DNA from: Paramecium sonneborni
Lineage: Eukaryota; Ciliophora; Oligohymenophorea; Peniculida; Parameciidae
Length of the DNA: 64,000 bases
Direction: 5' to 3'
Assembly (NCBI GenBank): GCA_905182985.1
Contig: CAJJDN010000121.1
Span: forward strand, 4,028-68,027
The notes beneath the pieces were generated by a model. That model had not been told where the DNA came from. It saw nothing but the letters and a program-made list of their open reading frames with translations, and ran no database searches. Of this stretch, positions 1-12,280 are shown piece by piece (position 1 is the first letter of the stretch; each line of letters begins with the position of its first letter). The position numbers and the translations under genes are program-made.

Positions 1-779
1 GAAAATATCTTTTTTCATTTCAAAGTTCGAACTATTTAAGATTTGAGCTTTAAGGCTTTATCAAAATGTGAGAGAATGGTTGATGTATGCATTTTTTATA
101 ATAATCAATAAAATTAAAGATTACAACTTATCTTAATAAAAACTTAGACAATAGTTATACATTGTCTCATTTTCGCTTCAATTATTTACTCAATCCCCTG
201 TGTTATAGCAATAATTAGTTTCATTATAATATTTTGAGAACCAATCTAAATTTTTTTTAATCATGTAAAAAATTTTCGTTTAGAATATAACAAGAATAGA
301 AGAAAATATTATATTAGAAGGTTAAATTAGGAATGATGTATTGATTATTGTGAATTTACTAAATAAACTCTTTTTCAAAATTATGATTCTATTCTTAATA
401 TGAAAAATAATAGTTAAAAAACTGGTAATATATGATGGTATTAAGCAACAATATAAATTGAAAAATTGTTTTGGTTATAATGAAGAATTCTTGAATAAAT
501 GATATATTTTATGAGTTTTATTTCTCTGCTTATGTGATTGAATCTATAATGGAATGCTTTTATAAAAATAAGTATAACTAAATGATGGTTGCAGAAATGT
601 GGTTTAAAAGAATTATGTAGGATTTCTTTATAGTATCCAAATTTTTTAGAAACATTTATTTTACTAAATATCAATCCAGCAATATAAATGTTACTATTTG
701 ATTTTCCTTTTATTTTTCTATAAATTATATTATAAAATAACTTAATATTATAATTACAATATTTGTAATTTTAGATTAT
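1..779. other. no supported gene
   Basis: Very A+T-rich sequence at the left edge. A reverse open stretch at about 441-674 runs 77 codons without any TAA or TAG. Real genes here use TAA/TAG for Gln very often, so that argues against coding. I see no RNA gene, telomeric repeat or known motif. Confidence 0.5.
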
Positions 780-3712
780 TCATTCAAATTTTTCTTTCCT
801 TTATTCATTTTCCATCTCTTCGCAATCCTCACATTTCAGCTTTAAAAAAAAAGTTTACACTTTCGTATCATCTTTTTTAACTAGAGTTTTTATTAAAATT
901 TCAATAATTACAACATCATTCTTACTTTCTTTATTATTTTAATTTAAGTTATTAATTAATAAATATTTATTTTGAACTAACCAATATGTCATAGGATTAT
1001 AATTCACAAAAATTCCCTCAAATCCTATTGTAGAAAAGCTATTAAAAATTGGGAACTTTTAATCATTAGTTCTAATTATATGGTATAAAGATTTGAACCA
1101 ATTTGTAGATTAATCAACTGTATATATATATATGCAAGCCGGTACATTAACTTCACTTCCATAAACATAAAGATATCGTGAAGATAGGCTTATTTTATAA
1201 ATTTATTAAAGTTCAAAATATGGTAAAGTTTTTGTTTTGACAAATTTTATTTAAATATCCTTATCTATTTTTGTATTGTAAAAATTTTAAATTAAAGAAT
1301 TAGAATCTATTTAGATTATTCTTTTAATTTATCCTTTATCTGTATCAGTAAGCCATACAAGATAAATAGTAATTGATGAGGCGATCTCAAGATACAAAGT
1401 TTCCTAATCTGGTGTTTTAGTAACATCAATAGTTATCATCCTTACTAACTCTATTTCAATATGTTTAATCATATAAATTCCAATATTAATGTAGTAATTG
1501 TATTTGTCATATTATATCAGTGGAATCAAAACAGTTTAATACATATCTATGATTTCTTGATACTACTAAAACTTAAAGAATTTATAACAATCTATTTAAA
1601 TCGAATAAATATTAAAAACATTTTTATTATCCCTAAAATTTAACGAGTATTTATTTTCTTTAAGCACTATATATATAGTTTTTTGATGAATTGTTATGGC
1701 TTAAATAATTATACCTTCATCTTATGGATGTAAGAAAATTTAATCAGGTATTAATTTTTTTAAATCAATTATCATTATTGTTAATGAATTTTACTTAGAA
1801 TCTTGATTCATAATGGATATAATACTTATGTACATTAATCCTTTACGGATAATGCAATGGCAATCTTAAACTTCTTCAAAGTCCAGAATTAGAAATCTAT
1901 ATTTATTTTTACAAATTGAATATTCTTCATAAAAACAATGGATCAGGCTTATTGCATTATCTTTAATAAATAATATTTTTTATTCAGTATCCCTCTCATA
2001 ATGATAATGTTTGCAAAAAAATACAGAATCACCATATAATAACTGATTTTCCGATTAAGTATCCTCATACAATAAAACAGGTTAAGAAGCACTAGAGTAC
2101 TCTACTTAATATTTGCTTTACACTTGTAATTTAATTGATTAGATATCTAATGCTAAACCCGTTAATATTTTATCTAGATCAACTTATATTCTTTTATCAG
2201 TTTGTTTATAATTCAAAATTATCATATTATTTTCATTCTCTATGTAAAAAGATAGTTATATCAACTCAACATCTTTAGGTACAACTTGATAATATATCCT
2301 AACATCTTGGCATTATATACCAGTAGCTGTTTTTGATTTTATTATTATTAATTAAGGAGGTTGTAATTCATTTAGATTCGCGATTTCAATTTAAGTGTTT
2401 CCTAAATAAAGACCATATAAATAATTCTTATCATGGTATATTAGAAGGTCTGAGTATTCATTTACCAAAACGAATTTTGTAGAAACTCTTTCAGTAAATT
2501 ACGGTATAAAATGAAAAGTTGAATCAGGGAATATTTCAATTTTCATAACTTAAAAGTCTTCATCTCTCAAAAAAATCACATATCGAAGATACGTTTTCAC
2601 TGTAATCTCGAATACTTGAAATTATTAGTCTGGATATTCCTAGATAATCCTTAGTTCTAATTATTTTAATTAATTAAAAATAACCCTTAAAAATAGAATT
2701 TTATTTTTTGTCCAAAGAATGAAAAATAAGTTTCCATTTGGCAAAAATTCTGTTATATATTTAATTCCCAAAACCACTTAGTCTAATGGATGATATAATA
2801 AAGTTTCATTACTCCAAACAACATCCAAAAACTTAAAAGATAATCCTTTTTTATATCTTGATATAAAAACTAATATTTAATATTAATATACCCATATTTT
2901 TATATATTTCAAAATCTGTAATAAAATCATCAGGCTCTTTTAGCACTTCATACTATTTATACATTACAATAATAAGTTTATCTTAAAAAGTATTTATAGA
3001 TTCAATTGTAAAATAGAAAATAATTAGTTAAGAATATTCTGATATATACTCATCATTTTCCATTTTTCCTTTGCTGATTAAAATTCCAATATAATTCAGT
3101 TTTATTTTAGTTATAACCTTAGATTATGAAGGCACTTTAATATCATCTAACAAAAAAGACTATCTAAATTATAAGGGCAGAAAATCAATAACAATATAGA
3201 GCATATTATCTTAATTCAAGCATGTAACAACAAAGAATTCATAATTTTATCTTACATGATAACATACCTCTGAATTGATAATAAGGGTATTATTAGAAAT
3301 TGTCATGTCATTTTTTGAGTTAAGAGTATATTCTACCATTCGATGACTTATTTGGTCATCTAAATTTAATTTCACAAGAGCATAATAAGTCAATTCTTGA
3401 AATGGATTGGTGAATTTTAAATCCATATCAATAATTTCATCAAAAAATTTTCCCAATATGAATGATTTTTACAAATAAATATAAGGAAACTCTAGTGGTT
3501 TAGGAGAATAAGGTTGAATTTAGAATTGAAGAGAAACTCCTATCATATAATGAAGTATGTCAAACTCAATATGTTCACCTTATGTAATTGTTATCAAACT
3601 ATTTTAGACTTAATATCTCAACTAAATAATAAATAAAATTCTTTACAAAACATCCTTAACTTAAAGCAACTTTTTCTAAAATTTAAAAAAGAATTAATTT
3701 GATTAAACTCAT
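780..3712 (-). CDS. 961-aa predicted secreted or surface protein, function unknown
   Basis: A continuous frame with Gln-coding TAA/TAG runs from an ATG at 3712 to TGA at 780-782, interrupted by two introns (3622-3646, 25 nt; 2870-2891, 22 nt). The N-terminus, MSLIKLILFQILEKVALSQG, looks like a signal peptide. The first 25-nt intron lies just after it, and skipping it is needed to join the leader to the body. The rest is rich in short alternating hydrophobic segments, suggesting a beta-rich extracellular protein. I see no transmembrane segment or GPI-type tail at the C-terminus, which is charged and contains a CEDC pair. I recognise no family. Its 5' two-fifths is repeated after the N at 4428 (4429-5132), most likely an assembly duplicate rather than a second gene. 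Confidence 0.8.
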
Positions 3713-4427
3713 TTTCTTTTTTATTTATAAAATAAATATTGAATTGATTATTATTTATCAAATAACTTATTAGGAGATTGATGATGAAAAAAATTCACTA
3801 CTTAAATCAAATTAGATGATGCTAAATTAAAATTATAAAAATCTAATTCAACTCTTTCATAATTAAATTGATGGTTTCTTTTTGCATCTATTGAAACTGA
3901 AATAAAATTAGCATAATAGAATGTCGAAGTATAAAAAATTACAATAATTCAAAAATATTAAATGAGTCTCTCAAATTGAAATTAATCATTTAAGAGAGAG
4001 CAATTTTAAAATTAATCTAGAAGTCAAAATATTAGTGAATTATTAAAAAAGAGTTAAAGAAAGAATGTGAATGTAGATTTAATGTATAAGAATCATGAAT
4101 AATAAATTTTAGATAATTTGAAGATTAAGCTTATATAACTCCAATATAGAAATGTATTGTGAAAATGTACATGTTTCATTAAAGAGCAAAACAATGTTAA
4201 AGATTTAAATGTGGCCAATTTTAATTAAGGGAAGATATATAAAATATTGCTGACAAATAATATCATATTTATTTAATATTCATAGTTAAAAATTTTTCAC
4301 TAATATTTAAGTTTAAATAGCTTACTTATAGTAAAATAACAATTACAGAAGTTTAAGCTATTTAATTTTAATACCTCAAATTGAAAGATTAAAACATATA
4401 ATCAAAACTAAAGATGATTATATAGAT
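3713..4427. other. intergenic region upstream of the secreted-protein gene
   Basis: No convincing gene; all six frames are broken by TGA within short distances. It holds the 5' flank of the reverse gene starting at 3712. The same sequence appears at 5133-5847. A 12-bp inverted repeat lies near its end. Confidence 0.6.
4313..4365. repeat. 12-bp inverted repeat, possible hairpin
   Basis: TTAAATAGCTTA at 4313-4324 is the reverse complement of TAAGCTATTTAA at 4354-4365, with a 29-nt loop. The duplicate carries it at 5733-5744 and 5774-5785. It could be a weak stem in the non-coding spacer; there is no T-run or other sign of a defined function. Confidence 0.4.
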
Positions 4428-4428
4428 N

Positions 4429-5132
4429 TAAAATAGAAAATAATTAGTTAAGAATATTCTGATATATACTCATCATTTTCCATTTTTCCTTTGCTGATTA
4501 AAATTCCAATATAATTCAGTTTTATTTTAGTTATAACCTTAGATTATGAAGGCACTTTAATATCATCTAACAAAAAAGACTATCTAAATTATAAGGGCAG
4601 AAAATCAATAACAATATAGAGCATATTATCTTAATTCAAGCATGTAACAACAAAGAATTCATAATTTTATCTTACATGATAACATACCTCTGAATTGATA
4701 ATAAGGGTATTATTAGAAATTGTCATGTCATTTTTTGAGTTAAGAGTATATTCTACCATTCGATGACTTATTTGGTCATCTAAATTTAATTTCACAAGAG
4801 CATAATAAGTCAATTCTTGAAATGGATTGGTGAATTTTAAATCCATATCAATAATTTCATCAAAAAATTTTCCCAATATGAATGATTTTTACAAATAAAT
4901 ATAAGGAAACTCTAGTGGTTTAGGAGAATAAGGTTGAATTTAGAATTGAAGAGAAACTCCTATCATATAATGAAGTATGTCAAACTCAATATGTTCACCT
5001 TATGTAATTGTTATCAAACTATTTTAGACTTAATATCTCAACTAAATAATAAATAAAATTCTTTACAAAACATCCTTAACTTAAAGCAACTTTTTCTAAA
5101 ATTTAAAAAAGAATTAATTTGATTAAACTCAT
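4429..5132 (-). other. duplicate copy of the 5' part of the secreted-protein gene
   Basis: Identical to 3009-3712, including the start codon (here 5132-5130), the signal peptide and the first intron. It breaks at the N at 4428, so it carries only the N-terminal third or so of the protein. Treat it as an assembly copy, not an independent gene. Confidence 0.85.
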
Positions 5133-5893
5133 TTTCTTTTTTATTTATAAAATAAATATTGAATTGATTATTATTTATCAAATAACTTATTAGGAGATTG
5201 ATGATGAAAAAAATTCACTACTTAAATCAAATTAGATGATGCTAAATTAAAATTATAAAAATCTAATTCAACTCTTTCATAATTAAATTGATGGTTTCTT
5301 TTTGCATCTATTGAAACTGAAATAAAATTAGCATAATAGAATGTCGAAGTATAAAAAATTACAATAATTCAAAAATATTAAATGAGTCTCTCAAATTGAA
5401 ATTAATCATTTAAGAGAGAGCAATTTTAAAATTAATCTAGAAGTCAAAATATTAGTGAATTATTAAAAAAGAGTTAAAGAAAGAATGTGAATGTAGATTT
5501 AATGTATAAGAATCATGAATAATAAATTTTAGATAATTTGAAGATTAAGCTTATATAACTCCAATATAGAAATGTATTGTGAAAATGTACATGTTTCATT
5601 AAAGAGCAAAACAATGTTAAAGATTTAAATGTGGCCAATTTTAATTAAGGGAAGATATATAAAATATTGCTGACAAATAATATCATATTTATTTAATATT
5701 CATAGTTAAAAATTTTTCACTAATATTTAAGTTTAAATAGCTTACTTATAGTAAAATAACAATTACAGAAGTTTAAGCTATTTAATTTTAATACCTCAAA
5801 TTGAAAGATTAAAACATATAATCAAAACTAAAGATGATTATATAGATAACGAGAAGGAAGCTTTTTTAATTGAAAAAATTTAATTATTTAACT

Positions 5894-6361
5894 ATGAGCT
5901 TTGAAAGTGATGCTAATAGATTTAAGATAAATTATTTAAATTAATACCATCATGTAACAAAGAAATGGAATTATTTACTGGAATCAAAAATTAATTAAAA
6001 TCTAAATTATAAACTTAGAATTAATAACTTGAAAATCTAAAAATAATGTCCAAAATAAGGTGCATTATTATATGGATAGTTAGATAAGAAAATTTTACAC
6101 TTCCTTTACTCAAAATTCAATTATAATAAAATCATTTTAGTATTAAATATATATATATTAAAAATATAAAAATATATCCATTATTTATCATTTAAAATCT
6201 CATTTATCGAAAATATTTAATCACTTATTTCTTCAAATTTAAGATAGATAAATGAATAAAGTAAATATATACATAATGATTTAAGAGATGCTTAGTTTTT
6301 CTTAACCTATAACAGTATATATACAAAATTAAATTTATAGAAATTAGATCTTACTAATTGA
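5894..6361 (+). CDS. possible 155-aa protein, unknown
   Basis: An ATG-initiated frame of 155 codons ends at TGA 6359-6361. It starts MSFESDANRFKINYL and has a Gln/Asn/Lys-rich composition with many TAA codons, like real genes nearby. No domain is recognised. A downstream open fragment around 6520-6770, also Gln/Lys-rich, could be a further exon or remnant. Frames without TGA of this length also arise by chance in such A+T-rich DNA, so support is modest. Confidence 0.35.
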
Positions 6362-6845
6362 AGTTCCTCATCATATATATTTTTTATTTTTACTTATGTT
6401 TATATTTGTAAGAATTTTAGAATTAGAATGAATATTTAAATTTTGCTAAATTTAGGATTTTTTTATACTATCACAATTAAAAGATTTCTACAAAGATAAG
6501 AAAAGAAACTTAAAATATATGATAAGAGAGTTTTATTATTACAAATAAGAAGAATAATCTTAGTGATGGGATATATTAATATATTTTGTATTTGAAGATC
6601 AATGAATAAAATATTTTATTGATATAAGGTTTGAATAAGAAAATAGAGTAACTATAATAAATATAACAGAGGAAAAAGGAGAAATACTTAGTATTTAAGA
6701 ATAAATTATATACATTAAATATATTAGAATAAGTTTTTAAGGTTTTTAAAAGATAAAAAATGGATTGGTTAGTATCCATATGGAGATACAATTATTTCTG
6801 ATCCAAATTATGATTTTAAAAAAATTTATTTTAAAGGAAAGATTT
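6362..6845. other. spacer with a degenerate coding-like fragment
   Basis: A plus-strand stretch at roughly 6520-6770 translates to a Gln/Lys-rich, coiled-coil-like peptide but has an in-frame TGA upstream and no start. Another frame over 6740-6910 gives an unrelated open segment. This may be the remnant of a decayed gene. Nothing else is identifiable. Confidence 0.35.
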
Positions 6846-7255
6846 TCATTTTTGTTTTCTAATTCTCTTTTTTTTAATTGTTTCTATTTCTTGTTTATTT
6901 GAAAAGTTTCTAATGAATTCTCGATCCTCTTTTGATATAAAATCGTCTCTAACATCATATTATTGGAGTGGTTCTTCTTATTACTATTTAAAATAGTTTA
7001 AGAGTTCATTCAGATTATCTCTGGTTTAAAGTCTTTTATCATATTTTGATTTAGATTCTTCTTTAGATAATGTAGTATAGGCTTCTGTTATTTAGTAAAA
7101 TTAATCAGTTGCTCCAAACTCACTATTCTTATCCTAAATAAACATTAAGAAATTAATACTGGATGCCACTGGAGGGCTAATTTATGATAAGCTTTCTTAA
7201 TTTGATTAGGTTTAGCATTCCTCTCTAAGCCTAAAATGTCATAATGATTTTTCAT
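6846..7255 (-). CDS. small J-domain (DnaJ-like) co-chaperone
   Basis: The 127-aa product begins MKNHYDILGLERNAKPNQI, a textbook J-domain opening. Helix II (KKAYHKLALQWHP) is followed by DKN, giving the HPD motif that stimulates Hsp70 ATPase. HPD is split by a 26-nt intron (GTATTAATTTCTTAATGTTTATTTAG on the reverse strand) lying between P and D; removing it restores the frame through FYQITEAYTTLSKEESKSKY. After the J domain (about residues 1-70) there is only a short basic Gln/Lys tail ending KKKRIRKQK. There is no G/F region, zinc centre or membrane segment, so it is a type III (class C) J protein, probably cytosolic or nuclear. Its Hsp70 partner cannot be told. Confidence 0.9.
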
Positions 7256-7829
7256 TATTATTATTCCATCTGAACATCCCTAAATAAACCATAGAAATTC
7301 TGGAACAAATTTTATTATTATTATAAATATATTCAAGCTAAGACCTTCTATTACACAACATATTGTTTCTCTCTATCTTCTAGTTTGGATGGTAGCTGTT
7401 TAAATTAATATATTTTTACATAAATTTATTAATTTTCAATGGTAATCTATTTATTTTTCTCTAATCGTAACTGTTTTAATTGAAAAAATTCTAAACTTTA
7501 CTATTAATAATACTATATAAACATAAATAATTCATTATTCTTTATTCCCAGAATAAAATTTTCAACATTTATTCATTATTTATTAATGATATTACTTGAC
7601 AATATTTTACAGATTTTTATTGTTTTTTGTAAAATAATTTTATATCTATTTTTTTTCTATTATAAATATTATTTTTAATTTGGCTAATGTTTTCAATCTT
7701 GAATTATTGCAAACAAATCTATTGATATAATTAAGATCTTTATATTTATAGATACTATATTATCAGTTTTACCTCGATCATAATTAATTTTGAAAAACAA
7801 TCATAAATATTTTAATCTCTAATCTATTT
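7256..7829. other. spacer, nothing recognised
   Basis: A+T-rich spacer upstream of the J-domain gene and downstream of the reverse ORF at 7830. The right end (from 7751) belongs to the duplicated segment. No gene or RNA is seen. Confidence 0.5.
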
Positions 7830-8246
7830 TCATTAATTAAATTTCCTAAAAAAAATTAAATTAGGACATTCTAGATTTCTCATCTTCAAAGCTAATGCTA
7901 TAACTAGAATATTTTCAAATAGACTGTTATTAAAATATGTTAAATTTGATGTCAATAATGCCAATGTAATTTAACTTGGTTTCTATTGTATACTGAAATT
8001 TGTTTAAAGATTCCAAAACTTTTTAATTTAATTGATGAAAATCCTAAAAGTCTTTTTGATTTTTTGTAATTCTTACAAATTTATATATTATAAAATATTT
8101 AATAGATAGCCAAGCTTTTCAGAAGTTCTATACAATTAATTTAATTAAGTTTATTTCGTACTCTATATTTTTTAATTTTACAACAACAGGGCCTATTTAA
8201 AATTAATAAAAATTTCAATATAATAATATAGTATTCGATTAAACAT
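7830..8246 (-). CDS. possible 138-aa protein, unknown
   Basis: An ATG-initiated frame, MFNRILYYYIEIFINFKQ, with many Gln-coding TAA/TAG, ends at TGA 7830-7832. It is hydrophobic at the N-terminus, Gln/Asn-rich in the middle, and ends ...LKMRNLECPNLIFFRKFNQ. No domain is recognised and no intron is needed. The gene would be divergent from the RING-IBR gene. It may be a chance open frame. Its copy is at 9045-9461. Confidence 0.35.
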
Positions 8247-8340
8247 AAAAATAATATTGAAGAAATATTTTTTATTTTTTCTTATCATAGAGATATTAAT
8301 ATTAGAATAATAATTATTAGGAAATTGAATTAATATTAAA

Positions 8341-8964
8341 ATGAAATTATATGATATTATTGAAATCATAAAACATACAGAATAAAAAGGCTAAGAATTA
8401 CTCGTAGATGCTTTAATATTGGGAATAGAAATTGGAAGAAGGAATATTTCTAATATAAATGATATCAAAGGTCTTGTAGAATAATTGAAGAATTTGAAGT
8501 TAAAAATTGATAGTAATTTATTGACACCATACATTAGAGATGATATTTATGATAGAATACTCAATTAATAAGAATATGTATTTATTTTAATAATTCTTAG
8601 TTAATTGACGTTTTACAGAGTTTCTAAAATACTTTTAGAAAATTATCTTAATAAATAGTTTAATGTGAACATTGTTAAATTTGCAATAAATATGTTGATA
8701 AAAATAATAGAATTAAAACAATCTAAATGCATTGTAATCATTTGTTTCATAAACAATGTGTTTTACCAATTTTAACTTGTGAAAATGAAATATTTCATAC
8801 TTATAAATGTCCTATTTGTGAAACTTAAACAATAAGTGATGAAATTGTGAATTAATTGCAAGAGAATACTTAAGTATAAACATCTTGCTGTCCAACTCCA
8901 TCATGCAAAAATGTGTTCTTATTTTAAGGTTAAGAAATTTATAGATGTTCAAATTGCAAAAAAA
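8341..8964 (+). other. truncated duplicate of the RING-IBR gene
   Basis: Identical to the first 624 bases of the gene at 9556-10451. It stops at the N at 8965, within the codons for the IBR cysteines. Assembly copy. Confidence 0.9.
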
Positions 8965-9044
8965 NGATACTATATTATCAGTTTTACCTCGATCATAATT
9001 AATTTTGAAAAACAATCATAAATATTTTAATCTCTAATCTATTT

Positions 9045-9461
9045 TCATTAATTAAATTTCCTAAAAAAAATTAAATTAGGACATTCTAGATTTCTCATCT
9101 TCAAAGCTAATGCTATAACTAGAATATTTTCAAATAGACTGTTATTAAAATATGTTAAATTTGATGTCAATAATGCCAATGTAATTTAACTTGGTTTCTA
9201 TTGTATACTGAAATTTGTTTAAAGATTCCAAAACTTTTTAATTTAATTGATGAAAATCCTAAAAGTCTTTTTGATTTTTTGTAATTCTTACAAATTTATA
9301 TATTATAAAATATTTAATAGATAGCCAAGCTTTTCAGAAGTTCTATACAATTAATTTAATTAAGTTTATTTCGTACTCTATATTTTTTAATTTTACAACA
9401 ACAGGGCCTATTTAAAATTAATAAAAATTTCAATATAATAATATAGTATTCGATTAAACAT
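9045..9461 (-). other. duplicate copy of the 138-codon ORF
   Basis: Exact copy of 7830-8246 in the right half of the assembly duplicate. Confidence 0.8.
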
Positions 9462-9555
9462 AAAAATAATATTGAAGAAATATTTTTTATTTTTTCTTAT
9501 CATAGAGATATTAATATTAGAATAATAATTATTAGGAAATTGAATTAATATTAAA

Positions 9556-10451
9556 ATGAAATTATATGATATTATTGAAATCATAAAACATACAGAATAA
9601 AAAGGCTAAGAATTACTCGTAGATGCTTTAATATTGGGAATAGAAATTGGAAGAAGGAATATTTCTAATATAAATGATATCAAAGGTCTTGTAGAATAAT
9701 TGAAGAATTTGAAGTTAAAAATTGATAGTAATTTATTGACACCATACATTAGAGATGATATTTATGATAGAATACTCAATTAATAAGAATATGTATTTAT
9801 TTTAATAATTCTTAGTTAATTGACGTTTTACAGAGTTTCTAAAATACTTTTAGAAAATTATCTTAATAAATAGTTTAATGTGAACATTGTTAAATTTGCA
9901 ATAAATATGTTGATAAAAATAATAGAATTAAAACAATCTAAATGCATTGTAATCATTTGTTTCATAAACAATGTGTTTTACCAATTTTAACTTGTGAAAA
10001 TGAAATATTTCATACTTATAAATGTCCTATTTGTGAAACTTAAACAATAAGTGATGAAATTGTGAATTAATTGCAAGAGAATACTTAAGTATAAACATCT
10101 TGCTGTCCAACTCCATCATGCAAAAATGTGTTCTTATTTTAAGGTTAAGAAATTTATAGATGTTCAAATTGCAAAAAAAAATATTGTCTTCGTTGTCTCT
10201 CAGAATAACATGAAATAAATAAATGTTAAACCAGAAATAAAAATATTTAATTCTAATTAGGAGATAATTATAAAGAATGTCCGGCATGCAAATAGTGGAC
10301 AAAAACGAAATCTTAATTGGAAGGTATAATAAATTGTAGTGGATGCAATAAAAAAATTTGTTTTGGATGCGAAGACTCAAAATGCACATTTTGTGAACAC
10401 AAAGGACTATTTTCAACTCTTAAGAATAAAATAAAATCTAGATTAAGATGA
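9556..10451 (+). CDS. RING-IBR (RBR-type) zinc-finger protein, putative E3 ubiquitin ligase
   Basis: 290 aa after removal of one 23-nt intron (GTATTTATTTTAATAATTCTTAG). Residues 1-100 form a helical region. Then comes a RING-like set CEHCQIC ... MHCNHLFHKQC ... KCPIC, followed by an IBR-like block CCPTPSCKNVF ... YRCSNCKKKYCLRC ... HEINKC. A third Cys-rich block follows (ECPACKQW, CSGCNKKICFGCEDSKCTFC). RBR ligases pass ubiquitin through a catalytic Cys in RING2; the third block is the candidate but I cannot assign the residue. It starts MKLYDIIEIIKHTEQKG and ends 64 bp before the convergent TPR pseudogene. Confidence 0.85.
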
Positions 10452-10515
10452 AAATATGAAATATTAAAATTTTTATCATTTATTTTTCTCTAATAATGCA
10501 ATTTAACATGAAATT

Positions 10516-11816
10516 TCATAATTAAATAAATATACTTAGTTTCTGTTTTGGCAAATCATAATTAGGATCTATTTTAAATGCAGCTTGAAAACATATAATT
10601 GCTTCTTAAAATAATTTCATTAATAATAAGCACACACCTATAAATTTATAATATGTTAATTACCCTAAGAAGTAAGTGAAAAACAATGATCATGTTTAAT
10701 TTCTAATACTTATTCTAAATTAATTAATGCATCCTCATAATATTTTAAAATTCTCAAGCAATCTCCTAATTTAATAGATATAATTAATTACCTTTTCCAA
10801 AGAAAGCTAAATGATTTTAGAGATATAGCTTTATCATATAAAACTATAGCTTCTTTCCACTGTTCCATTGCTTGATAAAATTAAATTTATAATAGAGTAT
10901 CTGCTAAAAAGTTCAATCAATTCTTTTTCCCTTTCTCTGAGTAAGCATAAGCGTCGAAAGGATTAATAGCAGAAACCTAATCAAATAATTAAATAGCTTC
11001 TAAATTCTTTTTCTATAATTTTACTTTTATATTATTTAATAAGATATTTTTGTAGTAAAACACCCTATAAATAGAATAAAGGTAGCCTTTCCATCTAATG
11101 AACAAGAGTCAGATGGATTAAGATCTAGTGCTTTATCATAATAAATTAAGGCCTCTTCAGATTTTTTCATAATCTTATAATTTGAGATCTTTGTCATTTA
11201 ATTTTAAGCTATGTCCTAATCGACAATATTGCCCAATATGCTGACTAATTTTTAGGATTCAATTATATAGCTCTATCTAAATAAGGAATTGCTTCTTAAT
11301 ATTTTCCTTCGTTCCATTATATAGTTAAACAATATTATTTGAGGAAATTAAGAATGTGCTAAGATTAATAAAATCAATACCTTTATCCTACTCCTTTTTT
11401 GAATTAGCAATATCTTCATACCTTATTGTTGAATATAATATTTAATTTAAATATAATTCTGAATTCTTTTTTTTAATAATAGATATTTAATTATTAGCTT
11501 CTTTCTCTAATGCAATTTTAAAATCTTTTTAATAGTCTTTAAAAGTTAAGATATTAAAATATGCGTTATTTATTAATATTAAATCCAATTCATCAAGCCT
11601 GCCTTTTGAAATCTGATATTTGTCCAGAATTTCCATTTTTAATTTAACTAATGGTGAAAATATTGATTCTGTTAAATTTCTAAACCATTTTATTAACAAT
11701 TCACATTCATCATATGTTTGTTATATTAAATTCTCTATTTAAATCAACTTTTCTTATAATTATAATTGTTGTTAATTATTTTCATTCTACTTTATAAATC
11801 TTGATGATTAATTCAT
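10516..11816 (-). pseudogene. tetratricopeptide-repeat (TPR) gene, apparently broken
   Basis: The N-terminal 130 or so codons are open from ATG 11816 (MNQSSRFIKQNENNQQQLQL...). Beyond that, at least five TPR units are clear by sequence, for example EGKYQEAIPYLDRAIQLNP, SEEALIYYDKALDLNPSDS, NLEAIQLFDQVSAINPFDAY, WKEAIVLYDKAIS and EAIICFQAAFKIDPNYD. They lie in different frames, and one in-frame TGA falls inside a repeat-repeat linker. A few shifts fit 25-26-nt introns (for example GTAATTAATTATATCTATTAAATTAG), but others, including one in an A6 run, do not. The likeliest reading is a decayed TPR gene; sequencing error is the alternative. A duplicate fragment is at 12281-13417. Confidence 0.7.
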
Positions 11817-12179
11817 AATTTATAGTTTTTATATTATTAATAAATAAAAGTGATCATTTGATACTGCTACTTTATTTTTCATATTAAATATTAATTGTTT
11901 TTATAATTATTTTAATATTTAGATTATTGGTGCATCATTTTTCAAAGTCATCATACTTTTTGAATAACTAAATAATTAATTTTTATTACTCAGGTATTAA
12001 TTGTAAATGATAGTAATTCTAAAAGTTCTGAATTTTAAAAATTTTGAGATAATTCATTGTTTATTATAATGGATGTATATATGGTAAATAAAAAATGAAA
12101 AAAACTCAATAATTTTATTTATTAATAAATGAGTTTCTAAGGATTTTTGGTTAAGAAAACTGTCTAACAATTTCCAATA
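11817..12179. other. spacer, nothing recognised
   Basis: Non-coding by eye; TGA occurs often in all frames. Repeated at 13418-13780, where it runs on into unique spacer up to the gene starting at 13921. Confidence 0.5.
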
Positions 12180-12280
12180 NNNNNNNNNNNNNNNNNNNNN
12201 NNNNNNNNNNNNNNNNNNNNNNNNNNNNNNNNNNNNNNNNNNNNNNNNNNNNNNNNNNNNNNNNNNNNNNNNNNNNNNNN
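12180..12280. other. assembly gap (101 N)
   Basis: A run of 101 undetermined bases. Because the flanks are identical copies, the true gap is probably absent and the contigs overlap. Confidence 0.99.

Larger units (their letters stand above)
3009..5847. repeat. 1419-bp perfect direct duplicate across a single N (assembly join)
   Basis: Bases 3009-4427 recur as 4429-5847 with a constant offset of 1420; I found no mismatch where I compared them. The single N at 4428 sits exactly between the copies. This is the pattern of two contigs that overlap but were joined end to end instead of merged. Confidence 0.95.
7751..10179. repeat. 1214-bp perfect direct duplicate across a single N (assembly join)
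   Basis: Bases 7751-8964 recur as 8966-10179 (offset 1215), with one N at 8965 between them. The RING-IBR gene is truncated in the left copy and complete only in the right copy, as expected for two overlapping contigs. Confidence 0.95.

Noticed and set aside
441..674. 77-codon reverse open frame
   Set aside because: No TAA/TAG Gln codons and no domain; expected by chance in DNA where real genes are full of TAA/TAG.
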